A DNA stretch of 64,000 nt from Curtobacterium sp. TC1 (GTDB lineage: Bacteria; Actinomycetota; Actinomycetes; Actinomycetales; Microbacteriaceae): contig NZ_CP081964.1 in assembly GCF_019844075.1 (NCBI RefSeq), positions 3,410,001-3,474,000 on the forward strand, given 5' to 3'. The position numbers and the translations under genes were made by a program. Below the pieces are notes generated by a model, which saw only the letters and a list, made by a program, of their open reading frames with translations, made no database searches and was not told where the DNA came from. Below are positions 48,877 to 57,579 of the stretch, one piece after another; the stretch's first letter is position 1; every line of letters starts with the position of its first letter.

Positions 48877-49176
48877 CTACCAGTGGGGCGGGACGTCGCG
48901 CCGGAGCTGGTCGTCGTTCTCACCGTCGCGGTGTCGCGCCGGTTCCGGCGGCGGTGCCGGGTCGTAGCCCGGCACCGGCTGGGTGGTGACGCGTCTGGGG
49001 CGCCGCACCGGGCCTCCCGACAGGTCGTCCGTGTCGCGTTCTGGAGACGCTGCTGGACCGGGAGGCGCGGCTGACGACGCGTCGTCGGCTCGCGTCCACG
49101 TGCCCACCAGCTGGTCCGTCTCCGGCGTCACCGGACCGGCGGGCCGGGAGGCCCGCCGACTCGGCCGGTCGGTCAT
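48877..49176 (-). CDS. Small Pro/Arg/Asp-rich hypothetical protein, 99 aa
   Basis: Not recognised. It starts with an ATG that overlaps the stop of the helicase-like gene by 4 nt (ATGA), a strong sign of coupled translation. No membrane helix or signal; composition (PPGPAASPERDTDD, PPPEPARHRDGEND) predicts disorder. Two GGGAGGCCCG-type words lie inside it (49009-49018, 49146-49155), coding Arg/Ala/Ser/Pro stretches. Could be a partner of the helicase-like protein or a young ORF; not certain to be a gene. Confidence 0.5.
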   Translation of the reverse strand: MTDRPSRRASRPAGPVTPETDQLVGTWTRADDASSAAPPGPAASPERDTDDLSGGPVRRPRRVTTQPVPGYDPAPPPEPARHRDGENDDQLRRDVPPHW

Positions 49177-52100
49177 CGGCGTGCGGGGATCGGGGGGATC
49201 GAGATCTCCTGCGTGGCACCACGGTCGACCCCGAGCACGGCGGCGACGGTGTTCGCGACGCGGTCCGGGTCGGAGAACAGCTGGAACGCGTGCACGCGGA
49301 CGTAGTGCCAGCCGAGTCGGCGCAGGACCTCGGGGCGCAGGCGCAGGGACTCACGCAGCGACCCCTTGACGAGCGACGCGTCGGTCTCGATCGTGACGCA
49401 GACCCCGCCGTGCGCCGCCACCAGGCCGAGCTTGCCGCGGTGTCCGAGCGCGACCGGGATGCCGCGCATCTCGAGGCGACGGGCCAGGTCCACGAGCAGC
49501 GGGTCGGAGTCGTCCGGTACGTACTCGGCGGTGGTGCGCGCACGCACCTCGGCCAGGATCTCGGCGAGGGCGACGGTGCCGTGGCCCATGCGCTCGGCCT
49601 CGATGTCGGACGGCTGGAAGCACGTCACGATCACCATCGAGCGGCGCGCACGGGTCATCGCGACCGCGAGCAACCGCTCGCCGCCGGGCTTGCCGAGCGG
49701 ACCGAAGTCGCGCAGGACGCGGCCGTGCGGGGTGCGGCCGTAGCCGATCGAGAACACGACGCGGTCGCGGCTCTGCGCGACCGACTGCTCGAGCGTCGCC
49801 ACGATGAACGGCTCGGCGCGGTCGCCGATGACGAACTCGGTCAGGTCCTTGTGCCCCTGCGCCGCGGTCAGCACGGCTTGCTCGACGCGCACGGCGTGCT
49901 TCGCCGAGGCGGTGATGACCATGAGCGACTCGGACGGGCGGGTGCGGGCGTGGTCGATGACGAGGCGGACCACGCGGTCCACCTCGGCGTCGACGCTCTC
50001 GACGGCGCCGGACTCGGGGTCCGGCACGGCCTTGCCGTCGCTGACGTAGTCGAGCGCGATCGAGCCGTGCCCGAGGAACGACCCGGCCCACGGGAGCGAC
50101 TCGATCTTGCCGCCGTAGAAGCGACGGTTCACGAGCTCTGCCAGGTCCTCGCCGCCGGCACGGTACGACCGCGAGAGCGACAGGGTCGGCAGCAGGGTGG
50201 AGAGCTTCGCCAGGGCGGAGTCGGCGTGGAAGGCGTCGAGGGTGCCCTCGTCGACCTGCAGCGCACGGTGCTCGGGGTCGACGGCGATGCGGAACGGCGA
50301 CGGCGTCTGCGTGACCGGGTCACCGAAGACGACGGTCTGGCGCGCACGGCGGACGGCTCCGACGGTCTCGGCGATCGTCACGGCTCCGGCGTCGACCAGG
50401 ATCACGGTGTCGAACGGCATCGTGTCGGCGATCTGCGACACCTCGTACGGGCTCGCGAGCCACACGGGCGCGATCGACCGGGACAGGTGCGGCGCGGAGT
50501 CCTGGAGCAGCCGCGAGGTGATCGCACCCTCGCGCAGCTGGGTCTTCAGCGCCGTGGCCTCTTCCGGCCAGTCGACGAGTCCGACCTTCCAGTTCTCGGC
50601 GAGCTGCCACGCGAGGCCCTGGGAGACCCCGGCCGCGTGGGCGTCATCGACGAGGCGGAAGTCGGCCTCGACCCGGTCGAGCATGTCGGTGTTCGCGCCG
50701 AGCAGCGCCCGGTCGGACTCGAGCATGGTCTCGAGCGCGGACTGCCACCAGGCGAGCTCGAGCTCGGCCGGCACCTGCAGGTCCGGCACGTGCCGGTTCG
50801 CCAGGTCGGTGATGAGCGGCTCGAGCTGCAGGTCGCGCAGGGTCTGCATGAGCTCGGTGCGCTCCTGCAGGTTGTGCAGGACGTCGGACTCGGCCGCGAG
50901 CTCGGCGATCGTGGGGACGAGCTGGTCGACCGGGGTGTTCGCGAGCTGACGGTCGCGCTCGGTCCGGCCGAGCGGCTCGTCGAGGCGCGCGAGGTCCTCG
51001 GCGACGTTCGAGAACAGCACCTGCACGTCCGCGATGCCCGTGGGCACCTCGGGGTTCACGCCGGCGGCGACGTAGCGCTGCCAGAGCACGCGCTGCTGCT
51101 GCACCCGGGTCAGGGCCTCGTGCAGGTCGGAGACGTGCACGCCGGGTCGGACGTACTCGCGAGCGAGCTTCTTCAGGCGACGACGGTTCGTCGACGACAT
51201 CGGGGCGCCCTCGCCACGCGGGGCCGTGGCGGCGACGAGCTCCGACACCGAGCGGTCGAAGACCACCGGCAGGAAGCGGTCGAGGGTGTCACGGATCTCG
51301 GTGAGCAGGCGCAGGTAGATACCGAGCTCGTTGATCGTCGTGAACTGGCGCATGTGCGTCGTGGCGACGAGGTCGTGCGCCCGGCGGAGCAGCGTCGGCA
51401 GACCGTCGGAGTCGAGGTCCTTCGCGATGCGGTGCGCGCGCTGGGCGCCGTCGCTGGTGGAGAACTTCGCGCCGTACCAGGGCGAGTCGTCGGGGCCGTA
51501 ACGGAACTCACCGAGGTTGGCCGCGCTGACCATCGTCTCGGCGACACGCGAGCGCCCCTCGACCATGGACGCCACGGACTGCTTCGACAGGCGCGCGGTC
51601 GTCGACGGTGGGACCGGCAGGAGCGACAGCCTCGAGAGCTCGACCAGGCAGTCGAGCACCGAGACGCCGAAGTCGGCGTCCTTGCGGGTGAGCGAACCGC
51701 GGTAGTCCTTCAGGACCTTGCGGAGCCGGACCAGGGCGTCGTCGACCTCGCGGAGGTTCGGACGTGCGGCCTTCTCGTTCCGCGCGATGGCACGGACGAC
51801 GTCGCGGCGCAGGGTCGACGGTGTGACCGCGACGCCGGGCAGCTGGACCTCGCCGAAGCGCGCGGCGATACCCCGCAGGGTCGCTCGGCGCGGGCTCACC
51901 ACGAGGACGCGCTTGTTCGCGGCGACCAGGCCACCCAGGGCGTTCACGATCGTCTGGGTGCCGCCGGTGCCGGGCAGGGTCTTCACGACGATGGAGTTGC
52001 CGGCCGCGATCTGCGCGATCACGTTCTCCTGCTCGTCGTCGGCGTCGAGCAGCAGGGTGTCGGTCTCCGGGCTGCGCTCGTCCGACGGGGTCTGCTCGAC

Positions 52101-53063
52101 CGGGTGGTACGACTGCTCGACCTGCCACTTGGCGCTCGGGTTGCCGGCGAGGGCGTCGAGCACCGGGTGGGACAGGTCGCCGGTGTCCTCGACCATGCCG
52201 GTCGCGACCTCGGCGAACGTGGAGACCACGAGCCGGGCGTGCACCGAGAAGCCGGGGATGTGCGCGGTCAGGCCGCGCAGTCGGTCGATGACGGGGTTCG
52301 GCGTGAACGAGCCGTCCTGCTGCGCGAGCGCCACGAAGGACTGCGCGTCGAGGATGACGCCGAACTGTTCGTGCAGGGCGTCGGCGAGACCCGGGTTGAG
52401 CACGGGTTCGCCGAGGAGCCGGACCTCGAAGTCACGGCCATGGCGGCGGATCGCCAGCGGGCGCAGCAGCACCGGGCCGCGGAACTGCTCGTCGCCGTGC
52501 TTCCAGTCGGCCATGCCGATGCCGAGCTTCACGGCGTCGATGCCGCGCACCGTCGCGAGCTCGGTGCCCTTCGCCTCGACCTGGCCGGCGGCGACGCGGG
52601 CCGCACGGAGCGCCACCTCGTCGCGGATCAGGCTGGACAGCAGGGTGGTCTTGCCGGTGATGAACTGGGCGAGGCCGCCCGGGTGCGTCGTCGACAGCTC
52701 GATGCGGGAGCGGGGGTGGTCGCTGAAGTGGGTGAGCGGGCTCGTTCCGCCGACGCCGGTGAGCTGGCCGCGCCAGCCGTCCCACGTCGGTTCGGCCGCG
52801 TTGCCCGCCTGCAGCCGGGGGTCGCCGAGGCTGATCGCCTGCGGGCTGGTCAGCTGCAGTTCCGGGCGGAGCGTGCGGTCCGGTTCGTCGTCGGTCCGGT
52901 CCTGGTCCACGTCCTGCTGCTCGTCTCGGTCGTCTCGCTCGTCGCGGTGGTCGCGCTGACCGCGGTCGTCTCGCTCGTCGTCGGGGCGCTCGTGGGCACC
53001 CTCGACGGGGACGTCGTCGTTCACGTCGTCCTCACCGTCGGTCACCCTGTCCGCTCGCCACAC
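49173..53063 (-). CDS. DUF4011-type SF1 helicase-like protein with degenerate ATPase and nuclease motifs
   Basis: 1296 residues. Order: acidic, Asp/Arg-rich head (1-65); helicase-associated N-region (GWRGQLTGVGGTSPL; GIDAVKLGIGMADW; GPVLLRPLAI); ATPase domain 1 from about 340; long insertion; domain 2 (SLSRSYRAGGEDLAELVNRRFY; GERLLAVAMTRARR); and a C-terminal Vsr-like end (LGWHYVRVHAFQLFSDP). Walker A reads PGTGGTQT, so the Lys is Gly368. Walker B reads VILVDAGAV, so Asp-Glu is Val890-Asp891. The motif III Gln and motif V QGDE are also gone, and the nuclease Asp is Gly (KLGLV). Predicted inactive enzyme that may still bind DNA or partners. GTG 53063 is set by a TACAGT box 7 nt upstream; 53045 and 53024 are alternatives. 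Confidence 0.85.
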   Translation of the reverse strand: MWRADRVTDGEDDVNDDVPVEGAHERPDDERDDRGQRDHRDERDDRDEQQDVDQDRTDDEPDRTLRPELQLTSPQAISLGDPRLQAGNAAEPTWDGWRGQLTGVGGTSPLTHFSDHPRSRIELSTTHPGGLAQFITGKTTLLSSLIRDEVALRAARVAAGQVEAKGTELATVRGIDAVKLGIGMADWKHGDEQFRGPVLLRPLAIRRHGRDFEVRLLGEPVLNPGLADALHEQFGVILDAQSFVALAQQDGSFTPNPVIDRLRGLTAHIPGFSVHARLVVSTFAEVATGMVEDTGDLSHPVLDALAGNPSAKWQVEQSYHPVEQTPSDERSPETDTLLLDADDEQENVIAQIAAGNSIVVKTLPGTGGTQTIVNALGGLVAANKRVLVVSPRRATLRGIAARFGEVQLPGVAVTPSTLRRDVVRAIARNEKAARPNLREVDDALVRLRKVLKDYRGSLTRKDADFGVSVLDCLVELSRLSLLPVPPSTTARLSKQSVASMVEGRSRVAETMVSAANLGEFRYGPDDSPWYGAKFSTSDGAQRAHRIAKDLDSDGLPTLLRRAHDLVATTHMRQFTTINELGIYLRLLTEIRDTLDRFLPVVFDRSVSELVAATAPRGEGAPMSSTNRRRLKKLAREYVRPGVHVSDLHEALTRVQQQRVLWQRYVAAGVNPEVPTGIADVQVLFSNVAEDLARLDEPLGRTERDRQLANTPVDQLVPTIAELAAESDVLHNLQERTELMQTLRDLQLEPLITDLANRHVPDLQVPAELELAWWQSALETMLESDRALLGANTDMLDRVEADFRLVDDAHAAGVSQGLAWQLAENWKVGLVDWPEEATALKTQLREGAITSRLLQDSAPHLSRSIAPVWLASPYEVSQIADTMPFDTVILVDAGAVTIAETVGAVRRARQTVVFGDPVTQTPSPFRIAVDPEHRALQVDEGTLDAFHADSALAKLSTLLPTLSLSRSYRAGGEDLAELVNRRFYGGKIESLPWAGSFLGHGSIALDYVSDGKAVPDPESGAVESVDAEVDRVVRLVIDHARTRPSESLMVITASAKHAVRVEQAVLTAAQGHKDLTEFVIGDRAEPFIVATLEQSVAQSRDRVVFSIGYGRTPHGRVLRDFGPLGKPGGERLLAVAMTRARRSMVIVTCFQPSDIEAERMGHGTVALAEILAEVRARTTAEYVPDDSDPLLVDLARRLEMRGIPVALGHRGKLGLVAAHGGVCVTIETDASLVKGSLRESLRLRPEVLRRLGWHYVRVHAFQLFSDPDRVANTVAAVLGVDRGATQEISIPPIPARR

Positions 53064-53070
53064 ATCCGAC

Positions 53071-53076
53071 ACTGTA
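53071..53076 (-). promoter_or_regulatory. -10 box (TACAGT), helicase-like gene promoter
   Basis: TACAGT ends 7 nt before the GTG at 53063, in the divergent gap to the CitE-like gene. Confidence 0.4.
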
Positions 53077-53208
53077 GGCGGGAACGCGCGCCCTCTCTGG
53101 CAATGAACCGAGGTTTCGGGGTTTCCGGTACACGGCGTCAGGCGTCCGATCCGACGCGACAGACCTCCGATCGGCCGTCCGGCACGTCCGATGTGGTACC
53201 AACGGGGC

Positions 53209-54081
53209 ATGGCCATCGACGACCGCATCACCCCGTCCGCCCCCACGCCGAACCGGCGTCGATCGGTCCCCGCCGAGATCTCCCGCTCGTGGCTGCTCGT
53301 CTCCGGTACCGCGACCGACCGGTTCGAGAAGTCCCAGCGGTCCCGCGCCGACCAGATCATCCTGGACATCGAGGACGCCGTCGACCCCGCCGCCAAGCCC
53401 TCGGCGCGGCAGGGCGTGGCCGCGTGGCTGGCCGGTGGCGGCGAGGCCTGGGTGCGGATCAACGACGTCACGACCGACTTCTGGGCCGACGACGTCGAGG
53501 AGCTCCGTGGCCTGCCCGGGCTGCAGGGCGTGATGCTCGCGAAGACCGAGTCCCCGGCCCAGGTCACCGACACGTGGCACCGGCTCGGCGGTCAGACCCC
53601 GGTGATCGCACTGGTCGAGTCGGCGCTCGGCATCGAGGAGTCCGTCTCGATCGCGCGGGCGCAGGGCGCGTTCCGGCTGGCGTTCGGCTCCGGCGACTAC
53701 CGCCGCGACACCGGCACGAGCGCCGACACCCTGGCGATGGCGTACCCGCGGTCGAAGCTCGTCGTCGCCTCGCGCGTCGGTGACCTGCCCGGCCCGATCG
53801 ACGGCCCGACGGTGGGATCGTCGCACCCGATCCTGCGCGAGCAGTCCCAGGTCGCGGTGTCGCTTGGCCTGACCGGCAAGCTCTGCCTGGACACCGAGCA
53901 GCTGCCCGTCATCAACGAGGTCATCTCCCCCACGCCGACCGACGTCGCCTGGGCGCAGGACTTCCTCGACGACTTCGAGGCCCGCGGCAAGGTCATCCGC
54001 GACGGATCCGACCTGCCGCGCCTGGGTCGGGCGCAGAAGATCCAGCGGCTCGCACAGGCGTTCGGCGTGGAAGCGCGGTAG
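53209..54081 (+). CDS. HpcH/HpaI aldolase / CitE-like lyase
   Basis: 290 residues, TIM-barrel C-C lyase. SWLLVSG, then QIILDIEDAVDP (metal-binding Glu/Asp), WVRIND (substrate Arg) and VIALVESALGI (second metal Glu) match the CitE-like branch. It lacks the other citrate lyase subunits, so it is a stand-alone enzyme acting on a short CoA ester or 2-oxoacid. ATG at 53209 with no ribosome binding site; an imperfect TACCAA box lies 6 nt upstream. Confidence 0.85.
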   Translation: MAIDDRITPSAPTPNRRRSVPAEISRSWLLVSGTATDRFEKSQRSRADQIILDIEDAVDPAAKPSARQGVAAWLAGGGEAWVRINDVTTDFWADDVEELRGLPGLQGVMLAKTESPAQVTDTWHRLGGQTPVIALVESALGIEESVSIARAQGAFRLAFGSGDYRRDTGTSADTLAMAYPRSKLVVASRVGDLPGPIDGPTVGSSHPILREQSQVAVSLGLTGKLCLDTEQLPVINEVISPTPTDVAWAQDFLDDFEARGKVIRDGSDLPRLGRAQKIQRLAQAFGVEAR

Positions 54082-54091
54082 GACTGCTCCC

Positions 54092-54559
54092 ATGACCTGG
54101 TCCAACGTCCCCGGCGGTCCGCCGCAGTCCTCGCCCGGCCCCCAGGACCCGCAGCGCGCGGCCTGGGAGCGCGGTGGCACCACGCTGTTCCCGCCGGCGA
54201 AGCTCGCCGACCGGATCTCGACCGTGCTGCTGCTGGCCTTCGGGGCGGTCATGACGATCGTCACCGCTGTCGTCAGCATCATCGCGGTCATCTCGGCGAC
54301 CGCGACGTGCGACGCCTCGGCCGGGTGTACCCCCGGCGGCTACATCGGCGGCACGGCCATCGCTGTCGGCGGTGCGTTCGTGATCGGGGTCGCCACGATC
54401 GTGCTGGCGATCGGCGCCTGGATCCGCCGGAAGTCGTCGTGGTGGATCGCCGCGATCGGCTTCGTGCTCGCGATCGGCGTGATCGCGTGGGGCGGGGTCG
54501 TCTTCGCGAACGCGGCCGACGGCGAGACCGCGTCGTCGTCGGTGTCCGCGAGCGCCTAG
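54092..54559 (+). CDS. Small integral membrane protein, 155 aa
   Basis: Not assigned to a family. A Pro/Gly/Gln-rich cytosolic N-terminus (1-40), then three predicted helices at about 43-68, 82-108 and 115-140, and a Ser-rich tail. Two Cys in the loop ATCDASAGCTP may form a disulfide. It starts 10 nt after the CitE-like stop, so probably the same transcript. Confidence 0.75.
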   Translation: MTWSNVPGGPPQSSPGPQDPQRAAWERGGTTLFPPAKLADRISTVLLLAFGAVMTIVTAVVSIIAVISATATCDASAGCTPGGYIGGTAIAVGGAFVIGVATIVLAIGAWIRRKSSWWIAAIGFVLAIGVIAWGGVVFANAADGETASSSVSASA

Positions 54560-54609
54560 CGCCGACGCGCACGGCGCTGGTCCTGCCGGACCGACTCCGA
54601 ACGACACGA

Positions 54610-54702
54610 TCGACGTCGTACGACAACGAGTTCGTCGGTCGTTGCGACCGCAACCAGTTGCGCGCGCGCAGCGACGACATCGTCGATGTCGTACGACGTC
54701 GA
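54610..54702. repeat. 15-bp inverted repeat enclosing smaller hairpins
   Basis: TCGACGTCGTACGAC (54610-54624) and its exact complement (54688-54702) are 63 nt apart. The loop itself holds GTTGC-GACC-GCAAC and TCGTTG/CGACGA pairs. Followed by short TCGCA/TCGCG runs to about 54750. Possibly a structured RNA or a terminator complex of the upstream operon. Confidence 0.5.
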
Positions 54703-54765
54703 GACTGTCGCATCGCATCGCATCGCACCGCGTCGCGTCGCGCGGGCAGACGCGACCGGGCGCCG

Positions 54766-54806
54766 GACGGGAGGCCCGTGGCGGACACGGCCCCGGGCCT
54801 CCCGTC
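54766..54806 (+). terminator. Hairpin made of two GGGAGGCCCG words
   Basis: GACGGGAGGCCCG (54766-54778) and CGGGCCTCCCGTC (54794-54806) form a 13-bp stem with a 15-nt loop, 23 nt before the FAD monooxygenase gene. Same design as the terminator at 32887. Confidence 0.55.
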
Positions 54807-54816
54807 CGACACGGCG

Positions 54817-54822
54817 TAGCGT
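54817..54822 (+). promoter_or_regulatory. -10 box (TAGCGT), leaderless FAD monooxygenase promoter
   Basis: TAGCGT ends 7 nt before the ATG at 54830. Confidence 0.45.
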
Positions 54823-54829
54823 CCAGGGC

Positions 54830-56077
54830 ATGGTGACGGTGTCGCGGACGACGGTCGCGGTGGTCGGTGGCGGCCCCGCCGGGGTCGTCCTCGGACTGCT
54901 GCTCGCCCGGGCCGGCATCGACGTGCGCGTCATCGAACAGCACGTCGACTTCAACCGGGACTTCCGGGGCGACACCGTGCACGCCTCGACGATCCGGCTG
55001 CTCGACGAGCTCGGCCTCGGCGATCGCTTCCGGGCGCTGCCGCAGTCGCGGCTCGACGACTTCTCCCTGCCCATGCCCGACGGGTCGCGGCTGCTGCTCG
55101 GCGACTTCTCGCGGCTCGCGCCCCCGTACGACCACGTGGCGATGGTGCCGCAGTGGGACCTGCTCGACCTGCTCGTCACCGCTGCGCGGCAGGAACCGCC
55201 GTTCGACATCGCGATGGGCCTCGCGGCGACCGGGCTCATCGAGGAGAACGGCGTCGTCTCCGGGGTGCACCTGCGCCGGCGCGACGGGAGTGGTGACGCC
55301 GAGGAACTCCGCGCCGACGTCGTGATCGCGTGCGACGGACGGAACTCGGTCCTGCGTCGGGCCGCGGGCTTCGTGCCGCGCGCGTTCCCGGTGCCGTTCG
55401 ACACCTGGTGGTTCCGGCTGCCCCGGCATCCGGGAGACGCCGCGAGCGCCCTGACGCCGGCGTTCTCGGACCGGGACGTGCTGCTGAGCTTCCCGCGGCC
55501 CGACTACCACCAGGTCGCGTACTTCGCCCCGAAGGGTTCGGACGCGGCGCTGCGGGCCGAGGGCGTCGACGCCTTCCGGGCGCGGGTGGCGCGCCTCCGT
55601 CCGGACTTCGCCGACCGGGTCGACGCGATCGGCTCGATGGACGACGTGCACGTGCTCGACGTCCGGATGGACCGGTTGCGGCGGTGGTGGCGGCCGGGTC
55701 TGCTGTGCATCGGCGACGCGGCCCACGCGATGTCACCCGCGGGTGGGGTGGGGATCAACCTGGCGGTGCAGGACGCCGTGGCGACCGCCGCGATCCTGGC
55801 GCCGGCGCTCCGGCACGGGCGGAGCGGTACGGCGCTGAGCCCTGCGCTGGCCGCGGTGCAGCGTCGTCGGAGGCCGCCGGCCGTGGTCGTCCAGTCGGCG
55901 CAGGCCGTGCTGCACCGCGTCGTCTTCGAGCGGGCGTTCGCGGGGCAGCTGCGGAACGGGCCACCGCTGCTGCCCGTGCTGCTCGCCCGATTTGTGCCGC
56001 CGTCGCGGGGCCTCTACGCCCGGGGCATCGCCTTCGGCCCGCTGCCGGAGCACGCGCCGGGCTGGGCGCGGCGCTGA
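54830..56077 (+). CDS. FAD-dependent monooxygenase (PHBH/UbiH fold)
   Basis: 415 residues. Dinucleotide motif VVGGGPAGVVLGLLLARAG at the N-terminus, the FAD/NAD(P)H DG motif in ACDGRNSVLRR, and the GD motif CIGDAAHAMSPAGGVGINLAVQDA. A single-component aromatic-type hydroxylase using NAD(P)H and O2 is predicted. No aromatic catabolism gene is nearby, so the substrate is unknown; natural-product or xenobiotic oxidation are possible. Confidence 0.88.
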   Translation: MVTVSRTTVAVVGGGPAGVVLGLLLARAGIDVRVIEQHVDFNRDFRGDTVHASTIRLLDELGLGDRFRALPQSRLDDFSLPMPDGSRLLLGDFSRLAPPYDHVAMVPQWDLLDLLVTAARQEPPFDIAMGLAATGLIEENGVVSGVHLRRRDGSGDAEELRADVVIACDGRNSVLRRAAGFVPRAFPVPFDTWWFRLPRHPGDAASALTPAFSDRDVLLSFPRPDYHQVAYFAPKGSDAALRAEGVDAFRARVARLRPDFADRVDAIGSMDDVHVLDVRMDRLRRWWRPGLLCIGDAAHAMSPAGGVGINLAVQDAVATAAILAPALRHGRSGTALSPALAAVQRRRRPPAVVVQSAQAVLHRVVFERAFAGQLRNGPPLLPVLLARFVPPSRGLYARGIAFGPLPEHAPGWARR

Positions 56078-56136
56078 GCCGGGGACGTGCGACGCACCCT
56101 GGGCGTGACCGTGCACCCCCGGCGCATGCTGGGCGC

Positions 56137-57015
56137 ATGAAGCAACGAGTCATCGGAGACGTGTCGGTCAGCGCCATCGGTCTGGGCGGGATGCCCATGT
56201 CGATCGAGGGGCGCCCCGACGAACGACAGTCCATCGCGACCATCCACGCCGCGCTCGAGAACGGTGTCACACTCATCGACACCGCGGACGCGTACCACCT
56301 GGCCGCCCACGACGAGGTGGGACACAACGAGGAGCTCATCGCCCGGGCCGTCCGCGAGTTCCACGGCGACACCGAGTCGATCCTCATCGCCACGAAGGGC
56401 GGACACCTGCGACCGGAAGCAGGCGCCTGGGCGCAGAACGGCCACCCGGAGTACCTGAAGCAGGCGGCGAAGGCGTCGGCGAAGCGCCTCGGCGTCGAGG
56501 CGATCGGCCTGTACCAGTTCCACCGCCCGGACCCCGCGGTCCCCTACGCCGAGTCCATCGGCGCGCTCGGCGAGCTGCTCGACGAGGGCGTCATCCGGAT
56601 GGCCGGCATCTCGAACGCAGACCCCGACCAGATCCGGACGGCGAACGAGGTCCTCGACGGACGGCTGGCCTCGGTGCAGAACCAGTTCTCGCCGAAGTTC
56701 CGGTCGAGCGAGCCGGAACTCGAGCTCTGCGACGAGCTCGGGATCGCGTTCCTGCCGTGGAGCCCGCTCGGCGGCATCGCGAACGCCGCGGATCTCGGCA
56801 CCGCCTACGAGGACTTCGCGTACATCGCGCGGGACCGTGGCGTGACCCCGCAGGTCATCGCGCTCGCGTGGGAGCTGCAGAAGAGCGACGTGGTCGTCCC
56901 GATCCCCGGGGCGTCGCGGCCGCAGTCGATCCTCAACTCGCTGACCGCACCGACCGTGAAGCTGCGGCCGGAGGACGTCGCCCGTCTGGACGCGTCGCAG
57001 CCGGCGGCCGTCTGA
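56137..57015 (+). CDS. Aldo/keto reductase
   Basis: 292 residues, (beta/alpha)8 NADPH oxidoreductase. Catalytic tetrad visible: Asp and Tyr in IDTADAYHLAAH, Lys in IATKGGHLR, His in YQFHRPDP. NADPH-binding SxPQSI-type block (GASRPQSILN) near the C-terminus. Starts about 60 bp after the monooxygenase stop, same direction. Substrate unknown. Confidence 0.92.
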   Translation: MKQRVIGDVSVSAIGLGGMPMSIEGRPDERQSIATIHAALENGVTLIDTADAYHLAAHDEVGHNEELIARAVREFHGDTESILIATKGGHLRPEAGAWAQNGHPEYLKQAAKASAKRLGVEAIGLYQFHRPDPAVPYAESIGALGELLDEGVIRMAGISNADPDQIRTANEVLDGRLASVQNQFSPKFRSSEPELELCDELGIAFLPWSPLGGIANAADLGTAYEDFAYIARDRGVTPQVIALAWELQKSDVVVPIPGASRPQSILNSLTAPTVKLRPEDVARLDASQPAAV

Positions 57016-57030
57016 GCCGTCGCCGACACG

Positions 57031-57070
57031 ACGACGCCCCGCGGTTCCGGTCGGAGCTGCGGGGCGTCGT
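57031..57070. terminator. Bidirectional terminator between aldo/keto reductase and lipoprotein genes
   Basis: ACGACGCCCCGC and GCGGGGCGTCGT form a 12-bp stem with a 16-nt loop between convergent genes. Confidence 0.7.
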
Positions 57071-57093
57071 GGTGTCGGGGCCTGGTGTGGCGA

Positions 57094-57579
57094 CTAGTTG
57101 CTCGGGCAGACCGCCGAGACCTCGTTCAGCGAGGACTGCACGTCGGTCTGGGCGTCCTTCGCCTCGGCGGAGTCGCTCGAACCGCTGGAGGTGAGCGCCG
57201 AAGCGTAGCCCTCCGCGTCCTCGCTGAAGTCCTCGAAGGCGTCGTGGACGTCGTCGTTGGTGACCTTCGGCAGCGCGGCATCGAGCCGGTCGGCGAACTC
57301 ACCGACGAGCTTCGCCCGGGCAGCAGGATCGGCCGGCGCCGACGACGACGTCTGCTCGTCGATGAACGACTTGAGCTCGTTCTCGACCAGGGCGCATGCC
57401 TCGGCCTTCGTCTGCGCGGGCGCAGCAGCCGAGGTCTTCGACGGTGCGGACGTCTTCGACGTCTCCGCCGAGGCACCGTCGTCGGACGACCCGCCGTCGT
57501 CGGACGATCCGCCGGAGCAGCCCGCCAGCAGCGTCACGGCGACGAGCGCGGTGGTGACCGCGGTGAGGGTGCGGCGCAT
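57094..57579 (-). CDS. Secreted lipoprotein A (helical, two extracellular Cys)
   Basis: 161 residues. MRRTLTAVTTALVAVTLLAGC is a type II signal with lipobox LAGC. A Ser/Asp-rich linker follows, then a helical domain from about 55 with Cys in EACALVENEL and at the C-terminus VCPSN. Its ATG overlaps the stop of lipoprotein B by one base. Likely exposed on the outer face of the membrane; function unknown. Confidence 0.8.
   Translation of the reverse strand: MRRTLTAVTTALVAVTLLAGCSGGSSDDGGSSDDGASAETSKTSAPSKTSAAAPAQTKAEACALVENELKSFIDEQTSSSAPADPAARAKLVGEFADRLDAALPKVTNDDVHDAFEDFSEDAEGYASALTSSGSSDSAEAKDAQTDVQSSLNEVSAVCPSN

Noticed and set aside
49290..53783. Very long open frame on the plus strand (about 1500 codons) opposite the helicase-like gene
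   Set aside because: Arg/Asp/Val/His-rich composition typical of antisense frames in high-GC coding DNA; no domain, no ribosome binding site, and the minus-strand frame has clear homology.
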